DNA of 64,000 nt from Elusimicrobia bacterium CG_4_9_14_3_um_filter_62_55 (GCA_002790095.1 PFUL01000024.1:1-64000); one strand, 5' to 3'. Shown: positions 9,047 through 19,511, counted from the first letter of the stretch. Made by a program: numbers and translations. The notes: generated from the sequence alone by a model not told the origin.

Positions 9047-9816
9047 TGGCGGCGACCGCAATGCTCGAAAGCTCTCAGCCGTTGACCGACGACTTCGAGA
9101 AACCGTTTCGCTTCGAAGCCGTCGACGCGACCGAGACCGAGCCTGTCGCAAAGCGCCTCGAAGCCGAAGACGCGACGCCCGAATCGGTCGCCGTGCTCGG
9201 TCCTGGGGAATTCGAGAAGGGACGGACGCTGAAGATCCCAAAGCGCCGCCGCGAGTGGCTCGCGGCACGGCTCGCCGCCAAGCGCCTGCTCGGCTGGCAC
9301 CTGCAGCAGGAAGGAGTCTATTTGAGGCCGAACCAGATCGAGATTCTTAACCGCGAAGACGGCTCGCCGCGCGTCCTCCTCGAAGGACGAAGAGACTACG
9401 ATACCGTCTCACTCTCGCTGTCGCACTCCCGCGGAACGGGCGTCGCCGCGATCGCCCCGCCGGGACTCCGGGTCGGAGTGGATCTCGAGGCGATCGAACC
9501 CCGTGCGGCGTCGTTTCTCTCCGTGATGGCCCACGACGAGGAGTGGGGCGATTGGATGGATCACGATTTATCCGAACAGACGCGCCTCTGGACGCTCAAG
9601 GAGGCCGTCTCGAAACTCCTCCTCACCGGATTTACGGTCGGCTTTCACGACGTTCGCTTCCCGCTGCACGGCGAAACGCGCCGACTCTCGCTTCACAACA
9701 AGGCGCTTGAAACCTACGAACGCCTCGGATCCCCGATTATCCATTTCGATTCCTTCGTCCGGCAGGACGAAGTCCTGAGCATCGCCTACACGACAGGAGA
9801 TTCCGTTCATGGCTGA
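9046..9816 (+). CDS. Sfp-type 4'-phosphopantetheinyl transferase
   Basis: This 256-aa cytoplasmic enzyme should transfer phosphopantetheine from CoA onto carrier domains. Family motifs are present: the basic helix RREWLAARLAAKRLL, SLSHSRG, GVDLE with acidic residues Asp146 and Glu148, and WTLKEAVSKLL (Trp182, Lys185, Glu186, Lys190). The start ATG shares its A with the TAA stop of the synthase, so the two are translationally coupled. The synthase ACPs are the obvious substrate, as PfaE serves PfaA. The ORF track fuses it to an upstream shadow (start 8761). Its 3' end overlaps the carboxyltransferase by eight bases. Confidence 0.9.
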   Translation: MAATAMLESSQPLTDDFEKPFRFEAVDATETEPVAKRLEAEDATPESVAVLGPGEFEKGRTLKIPKRRREWLAARLAAKRLLGWHLQQEGVYLRPNQIEILNREDGSPRVLLEGRRDYDTVSLSLSHSRGTGVAAIAPPGLRVGVDLEAIEPRAASFLSVMAHDEEWGDWMDHDLSEQTRLWTLKEAVSKLLLTGFTVGFHDVRFPLHGETRRLSLHNKALETYERLGSPIIHFDSFVRQDEVLSIAYTTGDSVHG

Positions 9817-11413
9817 GACCCCCGCGAAGAAGACGGCCAAAACCGCCAAGCGCCGGTCGCCCACCCCGCAAAAGGTCAAGAAGATGCGGGATGTGATCCA
9901 GAAAGCCCGCGACGGCGGAGATCCCGCCCGCGTACAGGCCCACAAGGCGAAAGGGAAGTTCACAGCCCGGGAGCGCATCCACTATCTCCTCGATGAGGAT
10001 TCTTTTCAAGAACTCGATCTTCTCGCGAAAACCCGCTGCGCCGAATTCGGACTCCTGGATAAGGACATCCCGGGCGACGGCGTCATCACGGGCATCGGAC
10101 GGGTCGGCGGCCGCGAGGTCTGCATCTTCTCGCAGGACTTCACGGTGCTCGGCGGCTCTCTCGGTTTGGTGCACGCGAAGAAAATCGCAAAGATCATGGA
10201 CCTGGCCTACGACAACCGCGTTCCGGTGATCGGCCTGCTGGATTCGGGCGGCGCGCGCATTCAAGAGGGCGTGGACTCCCTCGACGGCTACGCGGAGATT
10301 TTCGCGCGCAACGTCAAATGCTCGGGCGTGGTTCCTCAGATTTCGGTCATTCTCGGGCCCTGCGCCGGAGGCGCCGTTTATTCTCCCGCCCTCACGGACT
10401 TCGTCTTCATGGTCGACGGCCTCTCCAATATGTTCGTCACCGGCCCGGGCGTCGTGAAAGCGGCCACGGGAGAAGAGGTTTCCTTTGAGGAACTCGGAGG
10501 GGGGCGGACGCATTACGAGAAATCGGGAAACTGCCACTTCCTCGCGAACTCCGAGCAGGACTGCTTCCGCCAAGTGCGGGAGCTCGTCAACTACCTTCCG
10601 CAAAACCGCTGGGAGAAGCCCCCGCGCGTCGCCAATCCCGACCCGGTCCGCCGCACCACGCCGCTCCTGGAGGCCATGTGCGAAGTGGACCCGCGCAAGC
10701 CGTACCGGGTCACGCACGTCATTTGGCAGATCGCCGACGAGCATAAATTCTTCGAGGTCCATCAGGGATTCGCAAAAAACGTCGTCGTCGGCTTCCTGCG
10801 CCTAGGGGGGGACGTCGTCGGCGTCGTGGCCAACAACCCCGCGCACAAGGCCGGAGCGCTCGACATCCACGCTTCCGACAAGGCGGCCCGGTTCATCCGC
10901 TTCCTCAACGCCTTCAACGTCCCGATCGTCAGCCTCGTCGATGTGCCGGGTTATTGGCCCGGCGTCGAACAAGAGCACGGCGGAATCATCCGCCACGGCG
11001 CGAAAATCCTTCACGCGTACGCCGAAGCCACCGTTGCGAAGATCACCGTCGTGATGCGCAAGGCCTACGGCGGAGCCTACATCGCGATGTGCTCCAAGTA
11101 CATGGGCGCGGATTTAAATTTCGCGCTCCCGTCCGCGGAGATCGCCGTGATGGGCCCGGCCGGCGCGATCGAAATTCTCTATTCACGCCGGCTCAAGGCG
11201 GCGTCCGAAGAGGAAGCCGCCAAGCTCCGCGCACAGTTGACCCAGGAATACAAGGAACGCTTCGCCTCGCCGTACCAGACCGCGTCCACCGGTTCGGTCG
11301 ACGAGGTGATCGAACCGAGCCAGATGCGCTTTAAGATCGTCCGCGCGCTTCGCTTCCTGAAGGACAAGCGGCGTCCCGGCGAAGTCGCGAACCGCGGGAA
11401 CATTCCGCTCTGA
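9809..11413 (+). CDS. Acyl-CoA carboxylase carboxyltransferase subunit (PccB/AccD5-like)
   Basis: The 534-aa protein has the two-lobe crotonase fold of biotin-dependent carboxyltransferases. The N-terminal lobe holds GGSLGLVHAKKI and the oxyanion glycines of CAGGAVYSPAL; the C-terminal lobe holds DVPGYWPGVEQEHGGIIRHGAK, KAYGGAYIAM and VMGPAGAIEIL. Such subunits move CO2 from carboxybiotin to acetyl-, propionyl- or longer acyl-CoA. A Lys/Ala-rich 25-aa N-terminal tail precedes the domain. It overlaps the PPTase gene by eight bases, so it probably feeds malonyl- or methylmalonyl-type extender units to the synthase. No biotin carboxylase or biotin carrier gene lies in the window, so partners must be elsewhere. 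Substrate choice cannot be read with confidence. Its stop abuts the convergent neighbour's stop in TGATCA. Confidence 0.9.
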   Translation: MAETPAKKTAKTAKRRSPTPQKVKKMRDVIQKARDGGDPARVQAHKAKGKFTARERIHYLLDEDSFQELDLLAKTRCAEFGLLDKDIPGDGVITGIGRVGGREVCIFSQDFTVLGGSLGLVHAKKIAKIMDLAYDNRVPVIGLLDSGGARIQEGVDSLDGYAEIFARNVKCSGVVPQISVILGPCAGGAVYSPALTDFVFMVDGLSNMFVTGPGVVKAATGEEVSFEELGGGRTHYEKSGNCHFLANSEQDCFRQVRELVNYLPQNRWEKPPRVANPDPVRRTTPLLEAMCEVDPRKPYRVTHVIWQIADEHKFFEVHQGFAKNVVVGFLRLGGDVVGVVANNPAHKAGALDIHASDKAARFIRFLNAFNVPIVSLVDVPGYWPGVEQEHGGIIRHGAKILHAYAEATVAKITVVMRKAYGGAYIAMCSKYMGADLNFALPSAEIAVMGPAGAIEILYSRRLKAASEEEAAKLRAQLTQEYKERFASPYQTASTGSVDEVIEPSQMRFKIVRALRFLKDKRRPGEVANRGNIPL

Positions 11414-12967
11414 TCAGTCCAACAACAACCGACCGCGGCTCTTAAAAATCGTGGACCGGATATCCACAAATACGGGGGTGTTCAGCCGGTCCACGGGGTT
11501 GCGGGCGTCGGTGATCAATTCGCCCTCCCCGGCCTCCAGATCGAGCGTTCGGCTCCGTATCGAGCGGTAAAACCAGCTCAGGTCGCGCCTGGCGGAAAGC
11601 GGATCGCGCGTGAATTCAACCGGCCCGTCCGAAGCGAAGAAGATCATGTTGACCGGATCTCTATCCGGGTCGACGCCCTGATTCGCCGGAAAGGCGCGGA
11701 CGTTCGTGAAGACCTCTTTGAGCGTACGCGCGATCGCCCGCTTCATCCCGGCCTTCGGACCTTTCGCGTAGCCGATCGCGTTGAGCGCGAACACCCCTTG
11801 AGAATTCAAACGACTCTTCATCGTCCGAAACGCCTCGACGGTATACAGATGCGCCGGGTGACGGTCTCCGCTGAACGCGTCGCCGATGATCAGATCGTAG
11901 CCGCGGCCTTCGCGGGCCAGGAAGGTCCGGGCGTCCTCGACGGAAAGACTCCCCGTCTCCCGAAAGCCGAACCACTTCTTCGCGAGGCGCACGACCACGG
12001 GATCGATTTCCACCACATCGACGGGAACTCCGTAGTGACGATCCAGCCGTCCAACCAAAGACCCTCCGCCGAGTCCGATGAGGAGGGCGCTTCGGATGTC
12101 CCCTTTTGGACGCAGGAACATGGCGAGTTCGATGCCGAAGATATAGTCCGAGACGCTGTCGAGCGTCTCCCGGTCGACCACGGTATTCGCGACGCCGTCG
12201 ATGTAGAGGATCCGCTTCCCCCAGGAATCGTGCTCGTGAACGCGGAGCGCTCCGTAGAAGGAATCGGCGCGCTCGAGAACCTTGCCGTAGTCCTTGCGAT
12301 CGCGAGAGGCGAGCGCGGCGGGGCCGGAGACCGCGACGCAGGCCATCAAGACGGCGGCGGCGACTCCCCGGCGTCCCGAGCCGGCCCAGGACGCCGCGGC
12401 GAGAGCGCAAACCAAGCCCGCCAAGATCGCGGCGGATAGCGGCGCGTCCAAACGCCCGACCAGCCAATATCCGACGAACAACGCCCCGACAACGCTCCCC
12501 GCCGTCGAGATCCCGCTCACGCGTCCGGTGTCCCTGCCGACGCGGGAAGGGTCCCCCGCGAGGCGCTTCAACGCGAACGGTCCGACCGCGGCCAGGCAGG
12601 CGAGCGGCGCCGCCAACAACAGCGCCGCCGCTCCAAGCGTTCCGCCGAGGACGCCCCAGCGCATCGCCCTCAGCAGCAGCGGATCCCGCAGCCACAAAAT
12701 CGCCGTCAGGAAAAGGCCGGCGCCGGTCAGGGACACCGCCATTGCGCGCAAGGGATCGACGCGCGCGCTCGCGGCGCCGCCCGCCGCGTACCCCGCCGCC
12801 AAAGACAGGAGCGTGACCGCGAAAACGCAGCTCCAGACCGTCAGAGTCGAACCGAAAACGGGGGAGAGCAGCCGCGCCCCGATGATCTCATAGCCGAGAA
12901 CGGCGGCGCCGGAAAGAAAGACAATCGCATAGATCCAAAGCGGCGCCGCGGGAGTCCGCCCGGTCAC
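11414..12967 (-). CDS. Membrane-fused spermidine-synthase-like protein
   Basis: The 517-aa protein has an N-terminal half of about seven to eight hydrophobic helices (residues 8-220) fused to a polyamine-synthase-type Rossmann domain (about 230-490). The latter shows ALLIGLGGGSLVGRL, DVVEIDPVVVRLAKKWF, a DART acidic motif and DLIIGDAFSGDRHPAHLYT. This matches the fused MFS/spermidine synthase family. Those proteins often lack proof of aminopropyltransferase activity, so the substrate is uncertain. The start is GTG at 12967, overlapping the TGA of the DUF192 gene (GTGA). It is the last gene of a four-gene minus-strand operon and ends directly against the carboxyltransferase stop. Confidence 0.85.
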   Translation of the reverse strand: MTGRTPAAPLWIYAIVFLSGAAVLGYEIIGARLLSPVFGSTLTVWSCVFAVTLLSLAAGYAAGGAASARVDPLRAMAVSLTGAGLFLTAILWLRDPLLLRAMRWGVLGGTLGAAALLLAAPLACLAAVGPFALKRLAGDPSRVGRDTGRVSGISTAGSVVGALFVGYWLVGRLDAPLSAAILAGLVCALAAASWAGSGRRGVAAAVLMACVAVSGPAALASRDRKDYGKVLERADSFYGALRVHEHDSWGKRILYIDGVANTVVDRETLDSVSDYIFGIELAMFLRPKGDIRSALLIGLGGGSLVGRLDRHYGVPVDVVEIDPVVVRLAKKWFGFRETGSLSVEDARTFLAREGRGYDLIIGDAFSGDRHPAHLYTVEAFRTMKSRLNSQGVFALNAIGYAKGPKAGMKRAIARTLKEVFTNVRAFPANQGVDPDRDPVNMIFFASDGPVEFTRDPLSARRDLSWFYRSIRSRTLDLEAGEGELITDARNPVDRLNTPVFVDIRSTIFKSRGRLLLD

Positions 12968-13500
12968 GGAACCTCGAAGCTCAGCGTTTGTCCGGGAGCG
13001 AGTCCGTGGCGCTCGGCGGTTCCTCCCGGCAGTTCGAGGACGTAGCGTCCGACGCCGGAACGGCGGGCGAGGTCGGAATCCGCGGCGGTTCGCGAAGATT
13101 TAGGGACCCGGGAGTAAACGACGGTAATCCGCCGCGCTTCATCAAGGAAAATCATGTCGAGATCCACCAGCGTATTTTTCATCCAGAAGGTCAGGAAGCG
13201 CCGTTCGGGGAACACGAACAGCATCCCATAATTCGAAGGCAGCGATTCGCGGAACATCAAACCATACTCCCGCTCGGTCGGGGTTGCGGCGAGTTCCACA
13301 CCGAACACAGCGCCGTCGGGCAAGGTCAAAGACGTCTTCGCGAATTTCGGTCTCGCGCCGGCGACGGGGGAAACCGCCGCCACGGCCCGGTCGTCCACGC
13401 GCAAGAGCTCGGCCTTCCGGGACGCCTCTTCGGCGCCCGAGACGGGCCCGCGGCAGCCGACCGCCCCAAGCGCGGCGCAGACCAAGAAAAGTCGCTTCAT
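12964..13500 (-). CDS. DUF192 family lipoprotein
   Basis: The 178-aa protein begins with a short lipoprotein signal (MKRLFLVCAALGAVGC) and has a DUF192 domain at about 60-175. The core is recognisable: VELAATPTEREYGLMFRESL, GMLFVFPERRFLTFWMKNTL, VDLDMIFLD and the C-terminal YVLELPGGTAERHGLAPG. DUF192 proteins are small secreted beta proteins of unknown biochemical role. It overlaps the upstream gene (ATGA, 13497-13500) and the downstream gene (GTGA), so the operon is tightly coupled. No function is proposed. Confidence 0.85.
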   Translation of the reverse strand: MKRLFLVCAALGAVGCRGPVSGAEEASRKAELLRVDDRAVAAVSPVAGARPKFAKTSLTLPDGAVFGVELAATPTEREYGLMFRESLPSNYGMLFVFPERRFLTFWMKNTLVDLDMIFLDEARRITVVYSRVPKSSRTAADSDLARRSGVGRYVLELPGGTAERHGLAPGQTLSFEVP

Positions 13501-14000
13501 CGTTTTCTCCGTTTGCGCGGGGGGGAGGGCGGTTCCTCGCCCGGCCGCGAGATATCCGCCCGAACCCGTGCATTTTCCTTCAAGCGTCGATCGACCTCGA
13601 CGGCGAGCCTCCCGGCCCTCACGTACACTCCGTCATAGTCGACTCCGGCTTCCTGCGCGAGAGAGCGAAGCGACGCCCCTTTGGCCCGCTTGGCGGTCAA
13701 GTCGAGCAAGCGCCCCTTTGAATCTTTCGCGATCAAGACGAGCTGCAGCAGTTCGAGGCGGTAGTGACCTTTCTTGATCAGTAAAGACGCGGCTTGAACC
13801 GGCGGGGTCGATACCCCGACTTCGATCCACGTCGTCGCGTCGAACGCGAGAGAAACGGCCAGACCGAGTTCGGTGACTGCCTGCCGGTCCGCGCCGGACT
13901 TGTTGATGCCGATCAAGGCCGGATCCGCGCTCAAACCGAGAGTCTCCTGAGCCCCGGCCGAGCAAGCGCACAACAGCGCGAAAATCCCGAGGCGGATCAC
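13497..14000 (-). CDS. Hypothetical exported protein
   Basis: I chose the GTG at 14000, which overlaps the dtd stop as GTGA and gives MIRLGIFALLCACSAGAQ, a good signal peptide. The ORF-track start at 14021 would add seven charged residues in front of it. The mature part, about 145 aa, is predicted mostly beta and alpha with no motif I recognise (GLAVSLAFDATTWIEVGV; SLLIKKGHYRLELLQLVL) and a very basic tail (PPRKRRKR). It sits between dtd and a DUF192 lipoprotein in an overlapping operon. The context gives no clear function. Confidence 0.7.
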   Translation of the reverse strand: MIRLGIFALLCACSAGAQETLGLSADPALIGINKSGADRQAVTELGLAVSLAFDATTWIEVGVSTPPVQAASLLIKKGHYRLELLQLVLIAKDSKGRLLDLTAKRAKGASLRSLAQEAGVDYDGVYVRAGRLAVEVDRRLKENARVRADISRPGEEPPSPPRKRRKR

Positions 14001-14443
14001 GCGGTCTCCGAATCGATCCAAACGGACACCGGACCATTGTTGCGGAGCTCGACTTCCATGCTCGCGCCGAACTCGCCGGTCTGAACCGAAACGCCGAGAC
14101 CGCGCAGCGCCTCGATGAACCTCCGGTACAGCGGCTCGGCGCGTTCCGGAGAGGCTGCGCCGGTAAAATCAGGACGCCGCCCCTTTCGGCAATCGCCGTA
14201 AAGCGTGAATTGGCTGACGACGAGGGCGCCGCCTCCCGTATCGAGCAAAGACTTGTCGAACTTTCCGGCGTCGTTGGAGAAGATGCGAAGGTTCGCGGCC
14301 TTTTCGGCGATACGGTCCGCGACGGCTTCGTTATCGTCCGGCCCGACCCCGATCAGCAGCACGAGGCCCGGCCCGATGGACCGCGGCGCGCCGCCTTCGA
14401 CGCGTACCGCCGCGTCCGAAACTCGTTGAATCAAGACTCTCAT
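13997..14443 (-). CDS. dtd: D-aminoacyl-tRNA deacylase
   Basis: The 148-aa enzyme hydrolyses D-amino acids from mischarged tRNA. The DTD signatures are clear: MRVLIQRVSDAAVRVEGG at the N-terminus, LVLLIGVGPDD, the catalytic-region SQFTLYGDCRKGRRPDF, and the cross-subunit Gly-Pro motif in NNGPVSVWIDSE. Length is standard for the family. The ORF track begins 13 codons earlier (14482), but the ATG at 14443 gives the conserved N-terminus. It leads a four-gene operon and is divergent from the RAM-domain gene. Confidence 0.95.
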   Translation of the reverse strand: MRVLIQRVSDAAVRVEGGAPRSIGPGLVLLIGVGPDDNEAVADRIAEKAANLRIFSNDAGKFDKSLLDTGGGALVVSQFTLYGDCRKGRRPDFTGAASPERAEPLYRRFIEALRGLGVSVQTGEFGASMEVELRNNGPVSVWIDSETA

Positions 14444-14458
14444 TGTTCCGGTCATTTT

Positions 14459-14466
14459 AGTATACT
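14459..14466. promoter_or_regulatory. Palindromic divergent -10 element
   Basis: AGTATACT is its own reverse complement, so TATACT can serve as a -10 box on both strands: leftward for dtd (14443) and rightward for the RAM-domain gene (14520). No clear -35 is seen for either direction. Confidence 0.4.
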
Positions 14467-14519
14467 CGCCAAAACGCCGCAAAATTCAAGAGTTTCAAGG
14501 CGTCACAAAGGAATATTCC

Positions 14520-14753
14520 ATGGTAACGGGTCTCGTTTTGGTTCGTCTCATGTCGGGCAACGAAAAGGAAGCGCTCCAAAAAATTAAGGAGACGCAGGGC
14601 GTTTCGCACGTCGCGGCCGTTTTCGGCCGTTGGGATCTCGTCCTCGACATGGAGACGCATGATCTTCCCACTCTCTCGAGCACCGTGGTCGATCATATCC
14701 GGTCGATCCCCGGCGTGCTCTCCACCGAGACTCTCGTCACGACCGCGATCTGA
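14520..14753 (+). CDS. Stand-alone Lrp/AsnC-type ligand-binding (RAM) domain protein
   Basis: The 77-aa protein is just the C-terminal RAM domain of Lrp/AsnC regulators, with no helix-turn-helix. Typical segments are TGLVLVRLMSGNEKEALQKI, GVSHVAAVFGRWDLVLDM and IRSIPGVLSTETLVTT. Stand-alone RAM proteins form multimers and may bind amino acids or modulate full-length Lrp proteins. AAAGGA about nine bases before the ATG is the ribosome site. It lies six bases upstream of an oligopeptide-transporter ATPase gene, so a link to amino-acid sensing in peptide uptake is plausible but inferred. Confidence 0.85.
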   Translation: MVTGLVLVRLMSGNEKEALQKIKETQGVSHVAAVFGRWDLVLDMETHDLPTLSSTVVDHIRSIPGVLSTETLVTTAI

Positions 14754-14759
14754 GAAGCG

Positions 14760-15745
<986 letters not shown>

Positions 15746-15749
<4 letters not shown>

Positions 15750-16765
15750 GTTCCCCGCTGCTCGAAGTCCGCGGACTCAAAACCCATTTCTCGGTCGCCG
15801 GCGAGACTTTTTTCGATCCGAAGCGGACGGTAAAAGCGGTGGACGGAATCTCCTTTTCCATCGAGAAGGGAGACACCTTCGGATTGATCGGCGAATCGGG
15901 ATGCGGAAAAACCACGCTCGGGCGCACGATTCTCGCGCTCGAAGAGCGCACGGAAGGGGACGCGATTTTCGAAGGACGCAGCATCTTCGCGCTGTCCAAG
16001 CGGGAATTGCGGGGAATGCGCCGAAACGTTCAGGTCATTTTTCAAGACCCGTTTTCCAGCCTCGATCCCCGCATGACCGTCCGTCAAATTTTGGAGGAGC
16101 CTTTCGAGATTCACGGCATCCTGCCGTCCCCCCGCGGACGGCGCGAGCGCATTCTCGAGCTCATGGACGTCGTGGGACTTCCCGCCGCGCACCTGGAACG
16201 CTATCCCCATCAATTCTCGGGAGGACAGCGGCAGCGCATCGGCATCGCGCGGGCTCTCGCGCTCAACCCGAAGTTGATCGTTTGCGACGAACCCGTCTCC
16301 GCGCTCGATGTCTCGATTCAAGCCCAGATCCTCAATCTTCTCCAAGACCTCCAACGGGATTTCGATCTTACCTATCTCTTTATTGCGCATGATTTTTCCG
16401 TGGTCCGCCATCTCTGCAACAAGGTCGCGGTGATGTATCTGGGCCGCATCGTCGAGTTGGGGGAAACCGACGCGCTGTTCGAAAATCCCCAGCATCCCTA
16501 CACGGAAGCCCTGCTCTCCGCGGTTCCGGTTCCGGATCCCTCCATCGAGAAGCGCCGCAAGCGGATCCTATTGACCGGAGACGTCCCGAGCCCGCTGAAT
16601 CCGCCTCCGGGCTGTCCTTTTCACCCGCGCTGCCGGTACGCGCAGGATTCCTGCCGCGTCGAAACGCCGGCGCTGAACGAGGTTCGAGACGCTCATTTCG
16701 CCGCCTGCCCGGTTTTGCCGTTTAAGGACGCTCCAAGCGCGGCCGCGCTGATCGAAGCAGAATAG
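15746..16765 (+). CDS. Peptide ABC transporter ATPase, OppF/DppF type
   Basis: The 339-aa partner of the preceding OppD shows [29 protein letters not shown] and [13 protein letters not shown], with the C-terminal cluster PGCPFHPRCRYAQDSC. OppD and OppF form the heterodimeric motor of peptide importers. The start is GTG overlapping the upstream TGA. It ends two bases before a convergent M50B-type gene, with no visible hairpin terminator between them. Confidence 0.93.
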
Positions 16766-16766
16766 C

Positions 16767-17480
16767 TTATTGCGGGCGGGGGGAGGGTCGGTAGGCCAGC
16801 CGCAACCCCGCGGCCAATAAGGCGAAGGCGGCGACGGCGAGCGTCCCTCCCCAAAACCAGTAGGGTCCGAGCAGAATCTCTCCGATGCGGGCGGAATCCG
16901 AGAGCATCGGCGTGCCCGCGATCGTGATGTCTTTCGTGAAGAGATAGTCGAGTTGGCGGTAGGTGCTCAAACAGGCTTGAACCCCGAAAAACTGGACTAA
17001 AAACCCCTGCAAATCCGCGGGAAGCCATCTCAAGGCCCCGAAGATCGCGGCGCCCATCAAGACCGTGAAGCAGATTCCGAAAAGCGTTCTCACCCACAGC
17101 ACCGCCGAGAGGATCAAGAGGAAACCCAGCAGAGCGAGACCGGCCCTGGCGGTTGAAATCCGCCGGGAAGACAAGATCAACAGAAATCCCGCCACCGGGG
17201 CCCCGAGCGGACCTCCCGCTGAAACCATCGCCCGGCCGAACGGCCCGCCGAAGACGCTCCCGGTATGGTAGGCCAGTCCCGAGAGGTTGGAGTACAGACG
17301 CAGCGTCTCGAAACGCCCCCCGAGGAGCATCGCCGTCAGACCATGCCCCATCTCGTGAAACCAGGTCGCCAAAGCGGAAAAGGGATAAAGGATGTAGCCC
17401 CCGTAGGGGACCCGCCATAAAACCACCATCAAGGCGGCCGCCGCGATCAGCCACGGCAAACCCATCGTGCGTTCCCGCAT
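16767..17480 (-). CDS. M50B-like integral membrane zinc protease
   Basis: The 237-aa polytopic protein has HEMGH (residues 42-46), the zinc-binding HExxH of site-2-type proteases. It lies beside the first hydrophobic segment and is followed by GLTAMLLGGRFE and five or so more hydrophobic helices with a GGPLGAPVAG loop. This fits the peptidase M50B-like family. I could not find a secure third ligand; Asp in RQLDYLF is a candidate. The ATG at 17480 avoids 21 unlikely extra residues in the ORF-track start. It is divergent from the second OppD gene, 28 bp away, and sits inside a cluster of peptide-transporter genes. Confidence 0.75.
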   Translation of the reverse strand: MRERTMGLPWLIAAAALMVVLWRVPYGGYILYPFSALATWFHEMGHGLTAMLLGGRFETLRLYSNLSGLAYHTGSVFGGPFGRAMVSAGGPLGAPVAGFLLILSSRRISTARAGLALLGFLLILSAVLWVRTLFGICFTVLMGAAIFGALRWLPADLQGFLVQFFGVQACLSTYRQLDYLFTKDITIAGTPMLSDSARIGEILLGPYWFWGGTLAVAAFALLAAGLRLAYRPSPRPQ

Positions 17481-17495
17481 CCCGCAAGGATAGGC

Positions 17496-17501
17496 TATAA
17501 T
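17496..17501 (+). promoter_or_regulatory. -10 box of the second Opp operon, leaderless
   Basis: A perfect TATAAT lies seven bases before the GTG start at 17509. No ribosome site fits between them. No convincing -35 is present. Confidence 0.55.
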
Positions 17502-17508
17502 CGGCCCA

Positions 17509-18510
17509 GTGTCCAAGACGGTTCTGGAAGTAGAGAATCTCACAACCGAGTTTCACGTGGAGGCCGGCGTCGCCCGCGCGGTCGACGGGGTATCGTTCCA
17601 CCTAAAGGAAGGGGAGACGCTCGGACTGGTGGGAGAATCCGGCTCCGGAAAATCGGTGACCTCGCTTTCTTTGATGCGGCTGGTGCCGGAGCCCCCGGGG
17701 CGCATCCTCCCCTCATCCAAAATCCGGATCAACGGGCGGGACATCCTCAAGGTTTCAGACCGGGAGATGCAGAAGATTCGCGGGGATGAAATCGCGATGA
17801 TATTTCAGGACCCGATGACGGCGCTCAACCCCGTCTTTACCATCGGCAACCAACTGTCCGAGGTGCTCCGCCGCCATCAAGGACTCAACGCGCAATCCGC
17901 CCGAAAGCGGGGGGTCGAACTGCTCGAGACCGTCGGAATTCCAGCGCCGAAAAAACGCATCGACAACTACCCGCACCAGCTTTCCGGGGGGATGCGCCAG
18001 CGGGCGATGATCGCGATGGCGCTCTCGTGCAACCCGAAGATCTTGATCGCCGACGAACCGACGACCGCTCTCGACGTCACGATTCAAGCCCAGATCCTTG
18101 AACTCATCAACAAGCTCCAAAAGGAAATCGGGATGGCGACGATCCTGATCACCCACGACCTCGCCGTGGTTGCGGAGGTCTGTGATCGCGTGGCCGTGAT
18201 GTACTGCGGCAGGATCGTGGAGGAGTCCGATATTTTCGATCTCTTCGAGCATCCCCAACACCCGTACACGCGAGGGCTGATCTCCTCGATCCCCCGCATC
18301 GACGACGCGGAAAAGGGGCGCGGCGAGTTGTACGCGATCCCGGGCATGGTCCCCGACATCCACTCCCTTCCCGACGGCTGTCGCTTCGCCGAGCGCTGCT
18401 TCCAAGCCGAAGCCCGATGCCGATCCGAAAACCCGGTACTTCGCGAGACCGCCGACGGCCGCAGCGTTTCCTGCCTGTTTCCTTTGTCCAAGGATGGGAC
18501 CCTTCGATGA
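17509..18510 (+). CDS. Peptide ABC transporter ATPase, OppD/DppD type (second copy)
   Basis: This 333-aa ATPase shows [31 protein letters not shown] and [13 protein letters not shown], with a C-terminal Cys pair in [16 protein letters not shown]. It begins an operon of five genes (ATPase, ATPase, binding protein, two permeases) that makes a complete dipeptide/oligopeptide importer. Its GTG start probably lies at the transcript's 5' end. It is a paralogue of 14760-15749. Confidence 0.93.
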   Translation: MSKTVLEVENLTTEFHVEAGVARAVDGVSFHLKEGETLGLVGESGSGKSVTSLSLMRLVPEPPGRILPSSKIRINGRDILKVSDREMQKIRGDEIAMIFQDPMTALNPVFTIGNQLSEVLRRHQGLNAQSARKRGVELLETVGIPAPKKRIDNYPHQLSGGMRQRAMIAMALSCNPKILIADEPTTALDVTIQAQILELINKLQKEIGMATILITHDLAVVAEVCDRVAVMYCGRIVEESDIFDLFEHPQHPYTRGLISSIPRIDDAEKGRGELYAIPGMVPDIHSLPDGCRFAERCFQAEARCRSENPVLRETADGRSVSCLFPLSKDGTLR

Positions 18511-19511
18511 GCGACGCGCTCCTGGAAGTGAAGGACCTGAAGAAGCACTTTCCGATCAAGGGCGGGGTCCTGCGCAAAACCGTCGGGCAGGTCTATGCGG
18601 TCGACGGAGTGAGCTTCACGCTCATGCCGGGAGAGACGCTCGGACTGGTCGGAGAATCAGGCTGCGGGAAATCCACGCTCGGGCGGACGATCATCCGCCT
18701 CTACGACGTCACCGCGGGTGAAATGAAATTCCAGGGCAAAGACATCGCCTACGCGACGGGGAAAGGACTGCTCCCCGTTCGCCGGGACATGGGCATGATC
18801 TTCCAGGACCCCTACGCCAGCCTCAATCCGCGGATGACCGTCGCGCAGATCATCGAGGCGCCGATGGAGGTTCACAAGAAAGGCGCTCCGGCCGAGCGGA
18901 AGGACCTCATCGCGGAACTGCTCGAGGTCGTCGGCCTGCGCGCGAAGATGGCCAACCGCTACCCGCACGAATTTTCGGGGGGACAGCGTCAGCGCATCGG
19001 CATCGCCCGGGCGCTGATCCTCCAGCCCAAACTCGTCATCGCCGATGAACCCGTGTCCGCGCTCGATGTCTCCATCCAGGCGCAGGTGATCAATTTGATG
19101 ATGAGGCTGAAGGATCAGTTCAAACTGACCTATATTTTCATCGCCCACGACCTCGCGGTGGTTGAGCATATCTCCACGACGGTCGCCGTCATGTACCTGG
19201 GACACATCATGGAGAAGGCTTCCTCGAAAACCCTTTACGCGAACCCAAAACACCCGTACACGCGAGCCTTGATCGAATCCATTCCGATCGCCGACCCGAG
19301 AAAACGCAAGCCGCCGGAAGAGAAAAAAACCCTTAGGGGGGACATCCCGAGCCCGATCACGCCTCCCTCCGGCTGCGTCTTTCACACGCGCTGTCCGATC
19401 GCCGAAGAACGCTGCCGCGTTGAAGTGCCGGCGCTGCGCGATCTCGGGGCCGGCGGCGAGGAGCATTGGGTAAAATGCCATCTGGCGGAACCTCCAGGAG
19501 AAACATCATGA
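18507..19511 (+). CDS. Peptide ABC transporter ATPase, OppF/DppF type (second copy)
   Basis: The 334-aa ATPase starts at the ATG at 18507 (overlap ATGA with the upstream gene); the ORF track adds 30 residues. Motifs are [42 protein letters not shown] and the C-terminal [16 protein letters not shown]. It pairs with the OppD gene directly upstream and is followed, again by ATGA, by the lipoprotein substrate-binding gene. Confidence 0.93.
   Translation: MSDALLEVKDLKKHFPIKGGVLRKTVGQVYAVDGVSFTLMPGETLGLVGESGCGKSTLGRTIIRLYDVTAGEMKFQGKDIAYATGKGLLPVRRDMGMIFQDPYASLNPRMTVAQIIEAPMEVHKKGAPAERKDLIAELLEVVGLRAKMANRYPHEFSGGQRQRIGIARALILQPKLVIADEPVSALDVSIQAQVINLMMRLKDQFKLTYIFIAHDLAVVEHISTTVAVMYLGHIMEKASSKTLYANPKHPYTRALIESIPIADPRKRKPPEEKKTLRGDIPSPITPPSGCVFHTRCPIAEERCRVEVPALRDLGAGGEEHWVKCHLAEPPGETS

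Noticed and set aside
6401-9268. 955-aa minus-strand ORF
   Set aside because: Antisense shadow of the synthase KR/DH region and the PPTase; very Arg-rich composition.
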